A stretch of 64,000 nt of DNA from Erinaceus europaeus (GCF_950295315.1 NC_080171.1:91435516-91499515); one strand, 5' to 3'. Positions 11,641 through 22,184 are shown, numbered from the stretch's first letter. Program-made: numbers and translations. Notes: generated from the sequence alone by a model not told the origin.

Positions 11641-12124
11641 TGCCCCTCTGCATAGCTTCTGAAGGGCTAGACAAACTCACAAGCAAATACAAAGCAGAGC
11701 CATTTCCAAACTACCAGGATGTTTTCCAGATCCTGAAAGATACCAACGACCAAAGCAAGAGGTTCTGGCTCTCTTTTAGGCACTAAGAGAGAATAAGAGA
11801 GATTTCAACAGTGGAGGCTGGATGTGGACAGGAGTGAATGATTGAATGCATGGGAGAAAATAAGACAGGAAGGGATGAAGATGGCTGGCAGCCCAAAATC
11901 CACTTCCCAGAAAGACAAGTGGCCACAGACAGAGATGATACCATCTGACACCAGAGATGACACCACTTTTTGCCATGGTTGATAGTTCTGTTCCCCCGGC
12001 TCCTAAGGGAATGCTGGCTGCTGTCAATGGAAAGACATCTCCATGGCACCATTCAGAAGCTCACATGTCCCACACCAACACACAGGCTGTGTTTTCAAAC
12101 AGTGAGGAGAGGAAGGAGCAGTAC

Positions 12125-12358
12125 CGTTTCTGTCTAGCCGAAAGGGCCGCTCAGGAATGGACAGTGTTTGGAGAGCAGAAGTGAGTGCTGTTTCTGGAGA
12201 TTTCTCTGCTCGCTCCAGCTGCTTCTCCAGCTTGCTCTGCAGTGTGCTGTTGGTTTCGATACTTTTTTCCAGTTGTGTGCGCAGAGCCTGGATCTCTGTC
12301 AGGAGGTCGTGCAGGTCACCAAAAGTGTCTTGCCCCCTCCAGCCTTCTCCAGCTGCTT
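12125..12358 (-). CDS. CDK5RAP2: CDK5RAP2 exon e11 (in-frame exon, likely alternative cassette)
   Basis: 234-bp symmetric phase 1-1 exon, about human residues 1575-1654: EAAGEGWRGQDTFGDLHDLL, then TEIQALRTQLEKSIETNSTL, then a less conserved tail ending PERPFRLDRN. As I recall, the shorter human isoform (1,814 instead of 1,893 residues) lacks a block of about 79 residues, which matches this exon in size; this is memory, not checked. The acceptor region reads AACAG|AAGCAG, so AG dinucleotides 3 and 6 nt downstream form NAGNAG-type alternatives. The donor is AACG|GTACTG. The second half is one residue shorter than human. Confidence 0.95.
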
Positions 12359-13437
12359 CTGTTCTGGCCCCTGTGAACGTGTGCAAAGGGAAATCGCCTT
12401 GAAGGCTCCTTCAAGTACCAAAGGTCAGCCATCCAAACAGCTTAACTGTGCTTTAAACACGCCACCACCATCACCCTCCCCTTCCTGAGAAGTAGGTACA
12501 ATTAAAAATAACAACTTGACTTTAAAAACAAAAATATTGGCAGATTTAATTGCTGCTATTCCACAGGCTAAATAAGAGCTGGAAATTAATTTTCGCTTCT
12601 GGCCATAAAAGCCTAGCAAATTGCACACCAAACCCCGAAATTATGCCTAGTAGTAATAAAACTTATTTGGGCTGGAATTATAGAATGAAAGAGGCTGATT
12701 TTAAGTGCCACACTATATTAAAAAGGCACAAGTGAAAAAATAAGAAAAGCAACTTGAGGGGAAAATGAGAGCTGTGACCCTTTTTCTAGATAAACTTTCA
12801 ACAGGGAGAAACCACCTGGAAAATTCATTTAAAAAATGTCTATGTATATCAAAAATTAATTGTAAAACATCAGAGCTCAGAATCAAGTCACTCTGATCTG
12901 GTATCTCTCACAGGATACAGAGGAAAGCGAGGCCTATAATGATCCTGAAAGCAATGAGCAAAGCACACTAAGTTTGCCATAATTGCTGCGTAAGTGGGCA
13001 GAGGAATACATACTAGTAGGAAATTTACAATAAAAAGTCATTTTGTGGGTGTCTCCTGTGTGCCAGGTGCTGTGGTAGGATGCTTTGAATAAATGATCTT
13101 GTTTCACTTTCACAACAATTCTAGAGGACAGATATTAGGAGACAAGTTTAATAGGGGAAGAAGCTGGTCCAAAGGCGTAAGGTGAACTGCTGAAGGCCAC
13201 AGGGGCAGAAGAAGAGATACTGGGAACCCAGGCCTCAGACTACTTTGTTCTGTTTGTTGTGCTTTCTTCAGAATAAAAGTGGGCTTCAACATATACCTAC
13301 TTCACCCTAAAGGCAAGGCTGAGGTTTAATGACAGCCTTTCAGGCAAGAGCTGAAGCTGCTCTCCAGATGAGAGATCATGTGACAGCAACATGCAACAGG
13401 ACTGGGATGGGAAAGGCCTTGGCTCAAAGCCCAGTAC
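12359..13437 (-). other. Intron e10-e11 with a possible conserved non-coding block
   Basis: 1.1 kb with no young SINE or L1. 12540-12720 is AT-rich, free of simple repeats and contains homeodomain-like TTAATT cores (GGAAATTAATTTTCGC). It resembles a conserved non-coding element, but this is a judgement by eye only. 13035-13200 resembles a MIR/L2-type remnant. No gene. Confidence 0.45.
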
Positions 13438-13559
13438 CTCTTGGTTTCCTGTGGTCCTCGTCCAGCTTCTCATATACCTTCAGCTCCACTCGGAGGGACT
13501 GGAGTAGCTTGTCATTCTGTGACAACAGCTGCTGCCTCGTCTTCACCTCCTCCTGCACC
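13438..13559 (-). CDS. CDK5RAP2: CDK5RAP2 exon e10
   Basis: 122-bp exon, about human residues 1534-1575. The peptide RVQEEVKTRQQLLSQNDKLL, then QSLRVELKVYEKLDEDHRKP, is almost identical to human. The acceptor is CCTTTCCAG|GG and the donor AGAG|GTACTG. The coiled coil continues from e9 without a break. Phase is 2 in, 1 out. Confidence 0.97.
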
Positions 13560-13703
13560 CTGGAAAGGGCCCGCCCCCCATGGGAAGGAGATGTTAATTC
13601 TAATTTAAAGTGACTTACTCAAACTCCACTGTTCAGACCTACTCTACTCTACTCTCAACCAGATGTGTGGACAGAAGTCACAGAGGTTAAGAATTCCAGT
13701 CAT

Positions 13704-13984
13704 CGGGAGTCGGGCGGTAGCGCAGAGGGTTAAGCACACGTGGCGCAAAGCGCAGGGACCAACATAAGGATCCCGGTTCGAGCCCCCGGCTCCCCACCTG
13801 CAGGGGACACGATTCATAAGCGGTGAAGCAGGTGTGCAGGTGTCTATCTTTCTCTCCCCCTCTCTGTCTTCCCCTCCTCTCTCCATTTCTCTCTATCCTA
13901 TCCAACAACGACATTAATAACAACAATAATAACTACAACAACAATGAAAAACAACAAGGGCAACAAAAGTAAATATACATATAT
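13704..13984 (+). mobile_element. SINE-A, young
   Basis: Near-consensus head (ggagtcgggcggtagcgcag, 'cccggttcgagcccccggct'). Flanked by GAATTCCAGTCAT at 13691-13703 and 13985-13997. The same target word recurs after repeat X at 14523-14534. Confidence 0.93.
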
Positions 13985-13997
13985 GAATTCCAGTCAT

Positions 13998-14522
13998 CTT
14001 GTCAGTGTTTCCATAACTAAAATATGCCTACTAGCTATCTACAAAATGGAGATCCACCCCCACCCCCACCCCAACTCTTCACCTGCACTACTCCAGCCTT
14101 TAGGCTCATGGTTAGTCAACAACTTGTTTGACTTTATATGTTAACTCTCTTTTCGGCCACCAGGTTCCAGACGCTAGCAGGATGCCAACCAGACTTCCCT
14201 GGATAGACAACCCCACCAATGTGTCCTAGAGCTCCACTTCCCCAGAGCCCTGCCCCACTGGGGAAAAAGAGGCAGGCTGGGAGTATGGATCGACCTTTCA
14301 ACTCCCATATTCAGCAGGGAAGCAATTACAGAAGCCAGACCTTCCACCTTCTGCATCCCACAATGATCTTGGGTCCATACTCCCAGAGGGTTAAAGAACT
14401 ATCAGGGGAGGGGGATACAGAGTGCTGGTGGTGGGAATTGTGTGGAGTTGGACCCCTCTTAGCCTATACTTTTGTCCGTGTTTCCTTTTTATTAATAATA
14501 AAAAAAAAAAAAACTGAAAAAA
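13998..14522 (+). mobile_element. Repeat X
   Basis: 0.5-kb copy ending in an A tail at 14500-14522. The 3' module is complete. The 5' part carries a C-rich patch near 14053-14072. Target word AATTCCAGTCAT lies on both sides (13986-13997 and 14523-14534). Confidence 0.75.
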
Positions 14523-14674
14523 AATTCCAGTCATGGGGCGTACCTTCCCACTGCACCCCTGAGCTCAGCCCTTTACCTATTTTATCCTGTAGGCTTCTCA
14601 GGTGCCCTAAAAAGTATGTGCTATCTAGCCTTCAATGTACAGGTATGTGGAAGTAAACTAATAGTTGTGTCTTA

Positions 14675-14805
14675 GGGCCAGGGAAGTGGCTCTGCAGCAA
14701 AATGCATGCCTTGCATGCCTGAGGCTCTGGGTTTGATACCTGGCCCCATGAATACTGGTAGGGTCAATTCTCTGGCCTCTCTCAGTTGGAAAGAAATCAA
14801 ACTGA
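14675..14805 (+). mobile_element. Worn tRNA-derived SINE
   Basis: 'gggccagggaagtggctctg' start and 'ctctgggtttgatacctggc' B-box region. No tail or duplication was resolved. Confidence 0.5.
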
Positions 14806-15139
14806 TTCCTTTTCCAGGGGTTCATGGTTCAGGAAAGGAGCCGGACTATGAAGTAACAAATGGCTGAGTGTTCTCAATCCTCACACTATGCTGGAAACCA
14901 AGAATGATGTCAATGAGGCTTAAAGCAGGGGATTCACAGGCTGGCAGGAACAACTGAAAACAGAGCCTAAAGGGGGAAACTGCAAAAGAGCATACAGTAG
15001 GGTCCTTTGAAAATTGAAGCCAGACTCCTATCACTCCTCTGATCAGAATCTACAATAACACAGTGAGCCCCCCACCCCCCAATGAGCTTACTCAAAGGAA
15101 ACAACATCACAACCTTTAATACAGTCAGAAGGTTCTGTG

Positions 15140-15420
15140 TGATGGGCACACGGTCCTATCTGACCCCTCTCCTTCAGATGTGCTGCCCTCCCTGCTCTGT
15201 CCCAGACAGACAACTCATCTTGGGACCCTTATTCTTTCCTCTGAAAATGATCTTTTACTGGGACTTAGAATACACTCTCCCTGTGTTCAGGTTGCTGCTC
15301 AAATGGTGGCTTTGAGATAGGTCTTTTCTGATCCATATCAGATAGACACAGCAATCATCCTGCAGGCCCTATCCTTGCTAAAATGATTTTGTTCCACGCA
15401 CTTCATCCCCACCTGACATA
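15140..15420 (+). mobile_element. L2-like fragment
   Basis: 'gttgctgctcaaatggtggc' with 'gataggtcttttctgatcca', C-rich and T-rich, matches the style of the L2 3' end. Degraded. Confidence 0.45.
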
Positions 15421-15508
15421 CTGTGCACAGGAGCAGGGGCCTGATTCCAGCAGCCCACCCTGGGGGCCTGGACATGTGGCCTGCCCAGCTGGTCATGTCC
15501 AGCATTAC

Positions 15509-15698
15509 CTGCTCAGCTCACTATGGCTGTGGCAGAGCTCCTGGAGCAGCTGCTGGTTATGTTTCTCCTTCTTGCCCACTTCGTTCTGCAGCCTTTCATT
15601 TTCTCCCTTCATACAAGCAAATTCTTGTTGAAGGTGCTCAAGGTTCGCAGTCTTCCTGGAGAGGGCCTCTCGTAATTTTTCATTCTCCTTCTGTTTAT
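15509..15698 (-). CDS. CDK5RAP2: CDK5RAP2 exon e9
   Basis: 190-bp exon, about human residues 1471-1534: DKQKENEKLREALSRKTANL, then EHLQQEFACMKGENERLQNE and a C-terminal HNQQLLQELCHSHSELSR. It is a continuous heptad-repeat coiled coil. The acceptor is GTTCGCAG|AT. The donor is GCAG|GTAATG, somewhat weaker at +5. Phase is 1 in, 2 out. Confidence 0.97.
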
Positions 15699-16216
15699 CT
15701 GCGAACACACACAACAGTGCCACTGAGAAAAGACACCATTTTTTTTTTCTTCCAACCTTATTACACAAATACAGTGCTTCAGCTCGAGTGCTCCAAGAAT
15801 ACAAAAGAGAACGAGATTTAATCTGGCATTTATGATTTTGGCATTCCAATTATCTTATACATTTTGGGTAGATAAATCTGTCAACATCAAGGCAACAGAT
15901 TAAACATCACTGGGATGAAATGGGCCTGTTTAATTTTCTATCAAATAATAGACCATGCAAACCTAGTTACTTTTCCTTCACAGAACAAATGGTGGGTAGA
16001 AATCACAGGCACAGGCAATAAATAGGGCCTACAACTCTGGCAACAGGTGTTGGGAAAGCCCCAGGTCTCCTGCAAGAAGGCCAGCAGACTGTGCAAACAG
16101 CCCACTGCCGCCCGCCCCCCCCCCCCCCATCCTCAGCCCATGAGGATTATGACTCTTCTTAGGAGTAGAATACAGCTTGACAAAGAGAAAACATGCTGAA
16201 GAGTAGCAAGTTCTGG

Positions 16217-16348
16217 TTTAGGGAGATAGCATAAAGGTTACGCTAGTCACTTTCATGTTTGAGGTTCTGGGGCCCTAGGTTCAGTCTCTATCACCACCAT
16301 GAGCCCGAACTGAGCTCTGGAAATAAATAAACAAATAAATAAATATAT
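16217..16348 (+). mobile_element. SINE-D-like
   Basis: 'gggagatagcataaaggtta' head, 'aggttcagtctctatcacca' region, 'cccgaactgagctctggaaa', and an (AAATAAAT)n tail. Confidence 0.6.
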
Positions 16349-16594
16349 GAAGGTAATCAATCAAGTTTCCTCACTACTGTAGGCCTCAGTTTCCTCATTT
16401 GTATCACTGTGAAGCTTAACCAAGTTACTATATAGAAAAGGCTTATTAGCACATGCACTCCGAATCATGTATGTTCTCCACAAAGCTAGCAAGCATTAAG
16501 AGTGCCGGTAGTAGCAATAGTTGACATGTCAGATGTATTAACTACAGGAATTATGCATACTCCTTCCTCTTATCTTCCTTTCCTCTCCACAGCA

Positions 16595-16745
16595 AATCTT
16601 TCAGGTAGGAGCTATCTGTTTCCTCGTTTCCAGAAGGGAAACTAAGAGTCGAAGCTACTATGATGTCCCCTGGGTCGCACAGCCAATAAGTGACAGAGCT
16701 AGGATTCAGACCTATGCTCTCTGACTGCACTCTTAACCACAACAT
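16595..16745 (-). mobile_element. MIR
   Basis: 'gtcgcacagccaataagtga', 'cagagctaggattcagacct' and 'gcactcttaaccacaacatg' are the reverse complement of MIR head and core. Confidence 0.7.
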
Positions 16746-17029
16746 GATCATTTTCTAAAAAAAAAAAAAAAACCAGTTTTCGCCTCAGACTCCAACCCAC
16801 ACTAAGCTTCACATAATGTCTGACTAATCTACACCTTCCTAATTCTAACCCCACAGGCCTTTTGCCTATTCTCTGTATTCTATTTAAACAGCTCTGGCTC
16901 TTCTAAATAACTTGGGTAACTTGACTAATTCCTATTAATATAACAATCCCTGTAAATTAAGCTCTGGAACAACAGCTTCTCCTGGATCAGGATATCATCT
17001 ACAGTGCTCTATAGATCCCCAAATCTGCC

Positions 17030-17345
17030 TGTTCCACAGTTAACCCTCATCCTGGGATCCCATCAGACCATGGGCTCCCTTCAGGAAGAGACCAGATTTC
17101 ATTTCTGTATCAGAATCTACACAGGCCCTAACACAGAACCATAGCTAGGAAAGTCTCCTAAGTGAATGATTTACAGAAGCCCCAATTTCATCTCTTAAGC
17201 CAAAATCAGCATCCATACTTTATAGGGAAAGAGTGAAGCTGATCAAGATGAAGTTCTACGATCTCCTAGCTCTTTGACCACCAGCTAATAATTTCCTAGA
17301 CCTCAGTCTCCCATTAGGAAAACAGGAATAATAAAATAACATTCC
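17030..17345 (+). mobile_element. L2-like plus MIR-like remnants
   Basis: 'gggctcccttcaggaagaga' (17070-17095) looks like an L2 3' end. 'cctagacctcagtctcccat', then 'aggaaaacaggaataataaa' (17300-17345) looks like the MIR 3' half. Confidence 0.4.
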
Positions 17346-17649
17346 AGAAATCTTTCAAGTAGTTAAGAGATAATGTAAATGAAACTTCATTGGACGCCAA
17401 GCTCCAAATAAAGAAGGGATCCTTATAAGACATACTGGAACAACTTTCCTGCTAGGAAACCTCTACTTGAGATTTTGGCAGTCATCCATTGCCAGCTCCT
17501 CTCTCTTCCACTGTGAACTAAGGCCAATGAGAGACAGCAGTACAGAGCAAATGAGCAAAAGGAAAATATCTTAGTAGCACTTCCTGAAATCAGTTCAGTA
17601 TGCAATTGATTATAAAGTAAGTCTATTTTACATGTAAGAATATTGAAGT

Positions 17650-17962
17650 TGGGGGCTAGGCAGTGGCACACCAGGTTAAGCGCCCATACTATGAAGTACA
17701 GGGACGGCCACAAGGGATCCCAGTTTGAGCCCCCCACTCCCCAACTGCAGGAGAGTTGTTTCACAAGTGGAACAAGTGTTTCTCTCCTCCTTCTCTCTCA
17801 ATTTCTCTCTGTCCTATTCAACAACAACAAATGGAAAAAACGGCAGCCAGGAGCAGTGGATTTGTAGTGTAGGCACCAAGCCCCAGGGATAACCCTGGAG
17901 GCAGAAAGGTGAAAGGGAGGGAGAGAGGAAGAAAAGAATAAAATAATAAAAATAAAAATAAA
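17650..17962 (+). mobile_element. SINE-A, long form with 3' module
   Basis: After the usual body it carries the extra 3' module 'ccaggagcagtggatttgta', then 'caccaagccccagggataac' and 'cctggaggca', before the A-rich tail. Duplication AGAATATTGAAGT at 17637-17649 and AGAATATTGAGGT at 17963-17975. Confidence 0.85.
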
Positions 17963-18102
17963 GAGAATATTGAGGTACAGAGAGATTCAGTGGCCTATCC
18001 AAAGTCACAGAGCAGGTTAGACCACTGTAGGCTGGTCAAACTCTAGTAACTGCATTCTTTCCCTGCCATAGAAACTATGGGTTCCAGTTCTTTAATTCTT
18101 AC

Positions 18103-18219
18103 CTCTAGACCCTTTTGCCAACATTATATTGAGGGCCTTGTTTTGATTCCTCAGGAAGTGAATTTCTGATGTCAATGAATTATGCAGCTCTGAACCACAA
18201 GCAAACATATTTGTAGAAC
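18103..18219 (-). CDS. CDK5RAP2: CDK5RAP2 exon e8
   Basis: 117-bp symmetric phase 1-1 exon, about human residues 1432-1471. It encodes GSTNMFACGSELHNSLTSEI, then HFLRNQNKALNIMLAKGSR, a coiled-coil segment. The acceptor is TTTTTTATAG|GT and the donor AGAG|GTAAGAA. The adjoining 9.2-kb intron is one of the two largest in the window. Frame is preserved if skipped. Confidence 0.96.
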
Positions 18220-18338
18220 CTATAAAAAACATATATAAACAGTGATTTATAAACAAACCCCGGGATAGTGTGGAAGAAAATTTCTAGAAAAAAGTTCTAA
18301 GGAAGAGACATGGCATGCAGTGAAAACCACACCTATAA

Positions 18339-18340
<2 letters not shown>

Positions 18341-18391
<51 letters not shown>
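18341..18391. repeat. (AT)n microsatellite
   Basis: About 51 bp of uninterrupted AT, 120 bp from the acceptor side of e8. Self-complementary, so it can form cruciform or hairpin structures. Confidence 0.9.
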
Positions 18392-18394
<3 letters not shown>

Positions 18395-18437
18395 GCTCAC
18401 AGGAAAATATGAGTGAACTTGAAAGAGAAGCCAAGAT

Positions 18438-18642
18438 GGGGGTCAGGTGGTGGCGCACCTGGTTAAATGCATGTGTCATAGTGCACAAGGACCCAGGTTC
18501 AAGCTCCTGGTCCCCACAGGGGGAAGCTTCAAAGAGGTGAAGCAGAGCTGCAGGTGTCTTTCTCTCCCTTTCTATCTCCCTCTCCCTCTCAATTTCTCTC
18601 TGTTCTATCAGATAAAATAAAGTTAAATTTTAAAAAGAGAGA
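18438..18642 (+). mobile_element. SINE-B
   Basis: 'ggtcaggtggtggcgcacct' head, 'gggggaagcttcaaagaggt' body, and an AATAAAGTTAAA tail running into (GA)n. Duplication GAGAAGCCAAGAT at 18425-18437 and GAGAAGACAAGAT at 18643-18655. Confidence 0.85.
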
Positions 18643-18736
18643 GAGAAGACAAGATAGTGTTCCCTCACATATTGTGAACTAAAGGTGAACAACAGGAGAT
18701 GTTGGTCAGCAGTGGGGTTGAGTGGGTAACAGTCTT

Positions 18737-19085
18737 TATTATTATTATTATTTGTTCATTTATTTATCTGTGAGAGAGGGAGAAGGTGGAGAGGGAGAGA
18801 CCTAGAACATCACTCTCACACATGTGATGCCAGGGGTTCAACTTGGGACCTCATGCTTAAAAGTTCAATGGTTTGGAGTAGGGCACCAAAGTAAAAATCT
18901 CTGTGTGGAGGGTGAGAGTTGATGTTCAGCTTCACTTGGGGGGGGGGGGGGGATTCCCGACACAGTCCTTTGGTGGTGGGAATGGTGTTGATGTACACTC
19001 CTATTAACTTGTAGTCCTATAATTCACTAATTAATATGAGAAAGCTTAATGGTTTATCCACTGTGCCAAATCTTGGTTTGCATGA
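18737..19085 (-). mobile_element. SINE-C split by a younger insertion
   Basis: Minus-strand SINE-C whose head ('gggacctcatgcttaa ... tccactgtgcc') is interrupted at 18875-19041. Outer duplication GGGTAACAGTCTT (from about 18724) and GGGTGACAGTCTT (19086-19098). Confidence 0.75.
18875..19041 (+). mobile_element. Short retroposed 3' end (L1/X type) inside SINE-C
   Basis: 'gtggtgggaatggtgttgat' then 'cctataattcactaattaat', with a 14-nt G run near 18939-18952. Own duplication AAGTTCAATGGTTT (18861-18874) and AAGCTTAATGGTTT (19042-19055) proves a separate, later event. Confidence 0.7.
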
Positions 19086-19299
19086 GGGTGACAGTCTTAA
19101 CTTCCATGAATATCTTTTGAGGTCCAAACTTTCACTGGTCCTCTCCACCAAGGCAAATCCCAGGCCACAAAGCTAAAGCCAAACTCTTTCTCTTTCTTCC
19201 TTCCAGACCTGTCCTCTCTCCTGTTCCCTACCTCTGAAAATAGTGTCACCACCATCCCTGAATCAAGACAGAAACCTAGAAGAGCCTTACTAAATGCCT

Positions 19300-19700
19300 C
19301 TTTTTTTTCACTGCCCAATCAGGTAATCCTGGCCACAGATCCTTCCTCCAAAATGTCTCGGAGCCTGGTCCACTCTTTTCAGTCCCTATAGTTCAGGTTT
19401 TATCAAATGCTCTGATCCTGCCTCCCTGCTACTCTGCTGGTGGGATTATCACCCTAAATTTAGCCTATTCATGTTATTCTCTGTTTAAAGCACATGATTG
19501 CCCACTATTAAAAAAGACAAACAAGCAAGGTCCAAACTGTAGACCTCCACTACTAAACTCTAATCTCATGACACGCCCTTCCTTAGGCTCTAGCAGGGCT
19601 CTCAAAAACAGACAAATTGAGCCACTGTGCCTCAAACATACCAGCGAGCCACACACCCTTGACTTGCAGAATGCCAGCCACCTATGAAAACCATTCACAT
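19300..19700 (+). mobile_element. L2-like region
   Basis: Pyrimidine-rich stretch with 'ctgatcctgcctccctgcta' and 'tgcccactattaaaaaagac' typical of old L2 ends. Weak call. Confidence 0.35.
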
Positions 19701-20639
19701 TTTATCAACTCTGAGTTTAATTCAGTGTTTCCTACTATGTGCCAAAAAATATAAAGGTCTAAAGCTAGCCAGACTGGGTTTGATGTCACTTACAAACTCT
19801 GCTCAACTTCCTCTGAAGGCTGCGGCTTATTTCCTAAAATCCTACTCCTTTCTCTAGCTGATTATTTCCCTTGGCACTCCATCTCAGCACTACCTATACT
19901 CTGAGCTATCTACATCTGTACCCTGTGTTAATGTTCATGTTCACAGCTACCCTCTGGAGAACATCTATTGTGTGTGCAAGGTGCTTTCTACTTGTGACAG
20001 GCAGATGCTTCCCTGCCTGACTTCCTTACTGATTGGATCTTCTATACCACAGAGCTGAAATGCCAAACACCTGCTCTCCAGCCTCTGGTGCAGTTACAAC
20101 ATGGTCATGTGCCACTTCTGGTCAATAAGACTTGACAGGAAGCCTGCTAGGGGCTTCTGAGAAAGATTTTCCAGCAGATGAAAAGAAAAGAACAGGGAGG
20201 GGCCCCATCCTCTTCTTTCCCACCACACTTTGGACACTATCCTGTGAGAAAAGGTACTCACAGGTCACAAGTACTAACCCCTAAGGTCTGTTTTCTCTAT
20301 GTGTTTAAGCCTGCTCTCAAAGCTGACTGCTCTGGATTTCTTGTAATGTAAGAAAACACAAATCCCCACTGTTTTCACCAGGTTTTACTTTGATTCTATA
20401 TAATATCTGCAGCTGAAAGAAACATGGCAAACAACTGATTATCTGTAACATGCAGCCTTTCTATAAGGCAATACTACATTATGTTTTCCAGAAGTGAAAG
20501 TTCAAACTCTTTCAACTTTACAGCACTACTTTTTGCCTGTGCTAATAATTCACTTATCATATTGCCATGCAATTTTTTTTATTCACATGAGTCCCTCCCC
20601 ACCAGCTTCCTTCTCTTTCCCCACATGAAATCTGGTGTC

Positions 20640-20750
20640 TTTTCAGAGACACCTGAGTTTGAATCATGGCTCTGGATTAATAGCTGCATGACCTCTGGTG
20701 AGTCACATCACTTCCTTAAGTCTCCATTACTTCAGTAAAGATGATTAATG
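20640..20750 (+). mobile_element. MIR
   Basis: 'gagtttgaatcatggctctg', then 'agctgcatgacctctggtga' and 'cttccttaagtctccatta' follow the MIR consensus from head to 3' part. Confidence 0.7.
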
Positions 20751-21972
20751 TTATTTTGCTATTATTACCATCCATATTAATATCACAACTGCTGATAGGC
20801 TGCAGCCAAAGTAGGATCAGAGAGCAACCAGATGAACAGCCAAAATTCCACAGAATTCTACTTTTCCCCATAGCTAAGATGGTCACTCTTCAAAGGAACA
20901 GTCAGACCAAAGAGCAGTTCTTGACAAAGCCTGAGCCAGCAGGCTCCACTTCTGATGCTAAGAGGCGGTCTCTCCTCTGAACGTCATCACTATGAGCTTT
21001 GTAACTGGTAACAAGCTGGAAGATCTAATATATGAGATGACAGTTTTTAACAATATTCTACCTCAACATTGTAAGGAGTCATGCCTTTCTTAAACATGTT
21101 CCCAAAATTAACATATCACAGCAGGGGGAAGGCAGAGCCACTTTTATTTCTTTGTCTTTTCAGAGATTGTGACAACATGGTGAGAACAGCATGCCTTTCC
21201 ACCAGTAAATACTTTATGAATGCCTCTTTGTAAACATTCCGGTCAGAGTGAATTATTCTCCAGAGCAACTGCCTGCTCCATTGTAGCTGGTGGCCATTTG
21301 AGCCCCCAAATAATTCTATAATTAGATTTACCAGGGAAAATGTAAAACCAATTCAGGCATTACCAAGAGTGAATGTGATGGGCCTGGGTGTGTACTCCTT
21401 TCCTGTGTTTGATATGACTAATGACACAGATTAATCAATTTCCCTGGGGGACCAAGGAAGAAAATGAGGAATGGGGAGGGCATAGGATAGAGAGAGAGTA
21501 ATGCAACCATTCTGTTTACCTTAAAAACCACAGTATATATAGTACTTTGGAAAGAAGCCCTTCTAGGCTGATGACTAAACTGGCTATAAAAAGGACCAGC
21601 CAATCCTCGTCCTTGGACTAGGGGCTCAAGACTCCAGCTGATGCCACAGACTACACCGTTCAAGAACTTTGGCCATCTCATTTCAAAATATGTAAGTGGC
21701 TTGCCCATTGCAAAGCTTTGCAAGGTTAAACTAATGCTACTCAAAATAGCAAAATAAAACCAACAATAACAACACAACCATTTATAGCTGATTAAGGCAC
21801 TCAGCAAGGGTCTTTCATAATACTGCATCCCTTAATTGCATACTGTTTTATAAGATAATTAAGACTGGAAGAACTGTGGTGACTTGCCCAAAGTCACTAC
21901 ACTATTTGAACTCCTAAATACTCTTAGCCTTTCCCATATGCACAAAGCTGCTCACAAGATACATTCTTGAGG

Positions 21973-22130
21973 GGCCAGGAGAGAAGCATGTACCTTATCA
22001 TGCCCAGGGCCCTTGGTTTGAATTCTAGCACCTCATGGGAGCTCCATAGATGGTGAAGCAGAGCTGTGATATCTCTCCTACCCTCTTTCTCTCCCTTTCT
22101 AAATTTAAAAAGGAAATGAAAAAAAAGGGG
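21973..22130 (+). mobile_element. SINE-B, diverged
   Basis: 'gaggggccaggagagaagca' head, 'ggtttgaattctagcacctc', 'gatggtgaagcagagctgtg' body. A-rich end followed by G run. Confidence 0.6.
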
Positions 22131-22184
22131 GGGGCTTATAAGGCTGCTTAGATGATGCTGAACTCATTCCCTGGCATAGAATAA

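Larger units (their letters stand above)
8675..12124 (-). other. Intron e11-e12
   Basis: 3.45 kb holding an X-type 3' end, a MIR-like fragment, two SINE-C copies, one SINE-B and one SINE-D, listed separately. Poly(T) tracts lie near 11101-11107, 11192-11208 and 11222-11230. The remaining sequence (8675-9290, 9700-10320, 11640-12124) is unique and shows no gene. Confidence 0.7.
13560..15508 (-). other. Intron e9-e10
   Basis: 1.95 kb dominated by SINE-A (13704-13984) and repeat X (13998-14522), inserted at the same target site, a worn SINE (14675-14805) and an L2-like stretch (15140-15420). 14806-15139 is unassigned. Confidence 0.7.
15699..18102 (-). other. Intron e8-e9
   Basis: 2.4 kb containing a SINE-D (16217-16348), MIR and L2 fragments and a long-form SINE-A (17650-17962). 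A C run lies near 16116-16128 and an A run near 16757-16773. 15840-16210 shows nothing recognisable. Confidence 0.7.

Noticed and set aside
13644..13926. Recurring open frames on the SINE antisense strand with peptides such as LLDRTERNGERRGRQRGG and HLQTCFTACEA (also at 24840-25082, 25859-26125, 33465-33766, 56409-56708)
   Set aside because: They are the SINE-A body read through in one frame. The similarity among them comes from the repeat family, and frames, starts and ends differ between copies. Not a gene family.
21418..21828. 136-codon minus-strand frame in the e7-e8 intron
   Set aside because: Same strand as the gene, but no AG/GT-bounded segment in phase and no similarity to CDK5RAP2, which is already continuous from e7 to e8.
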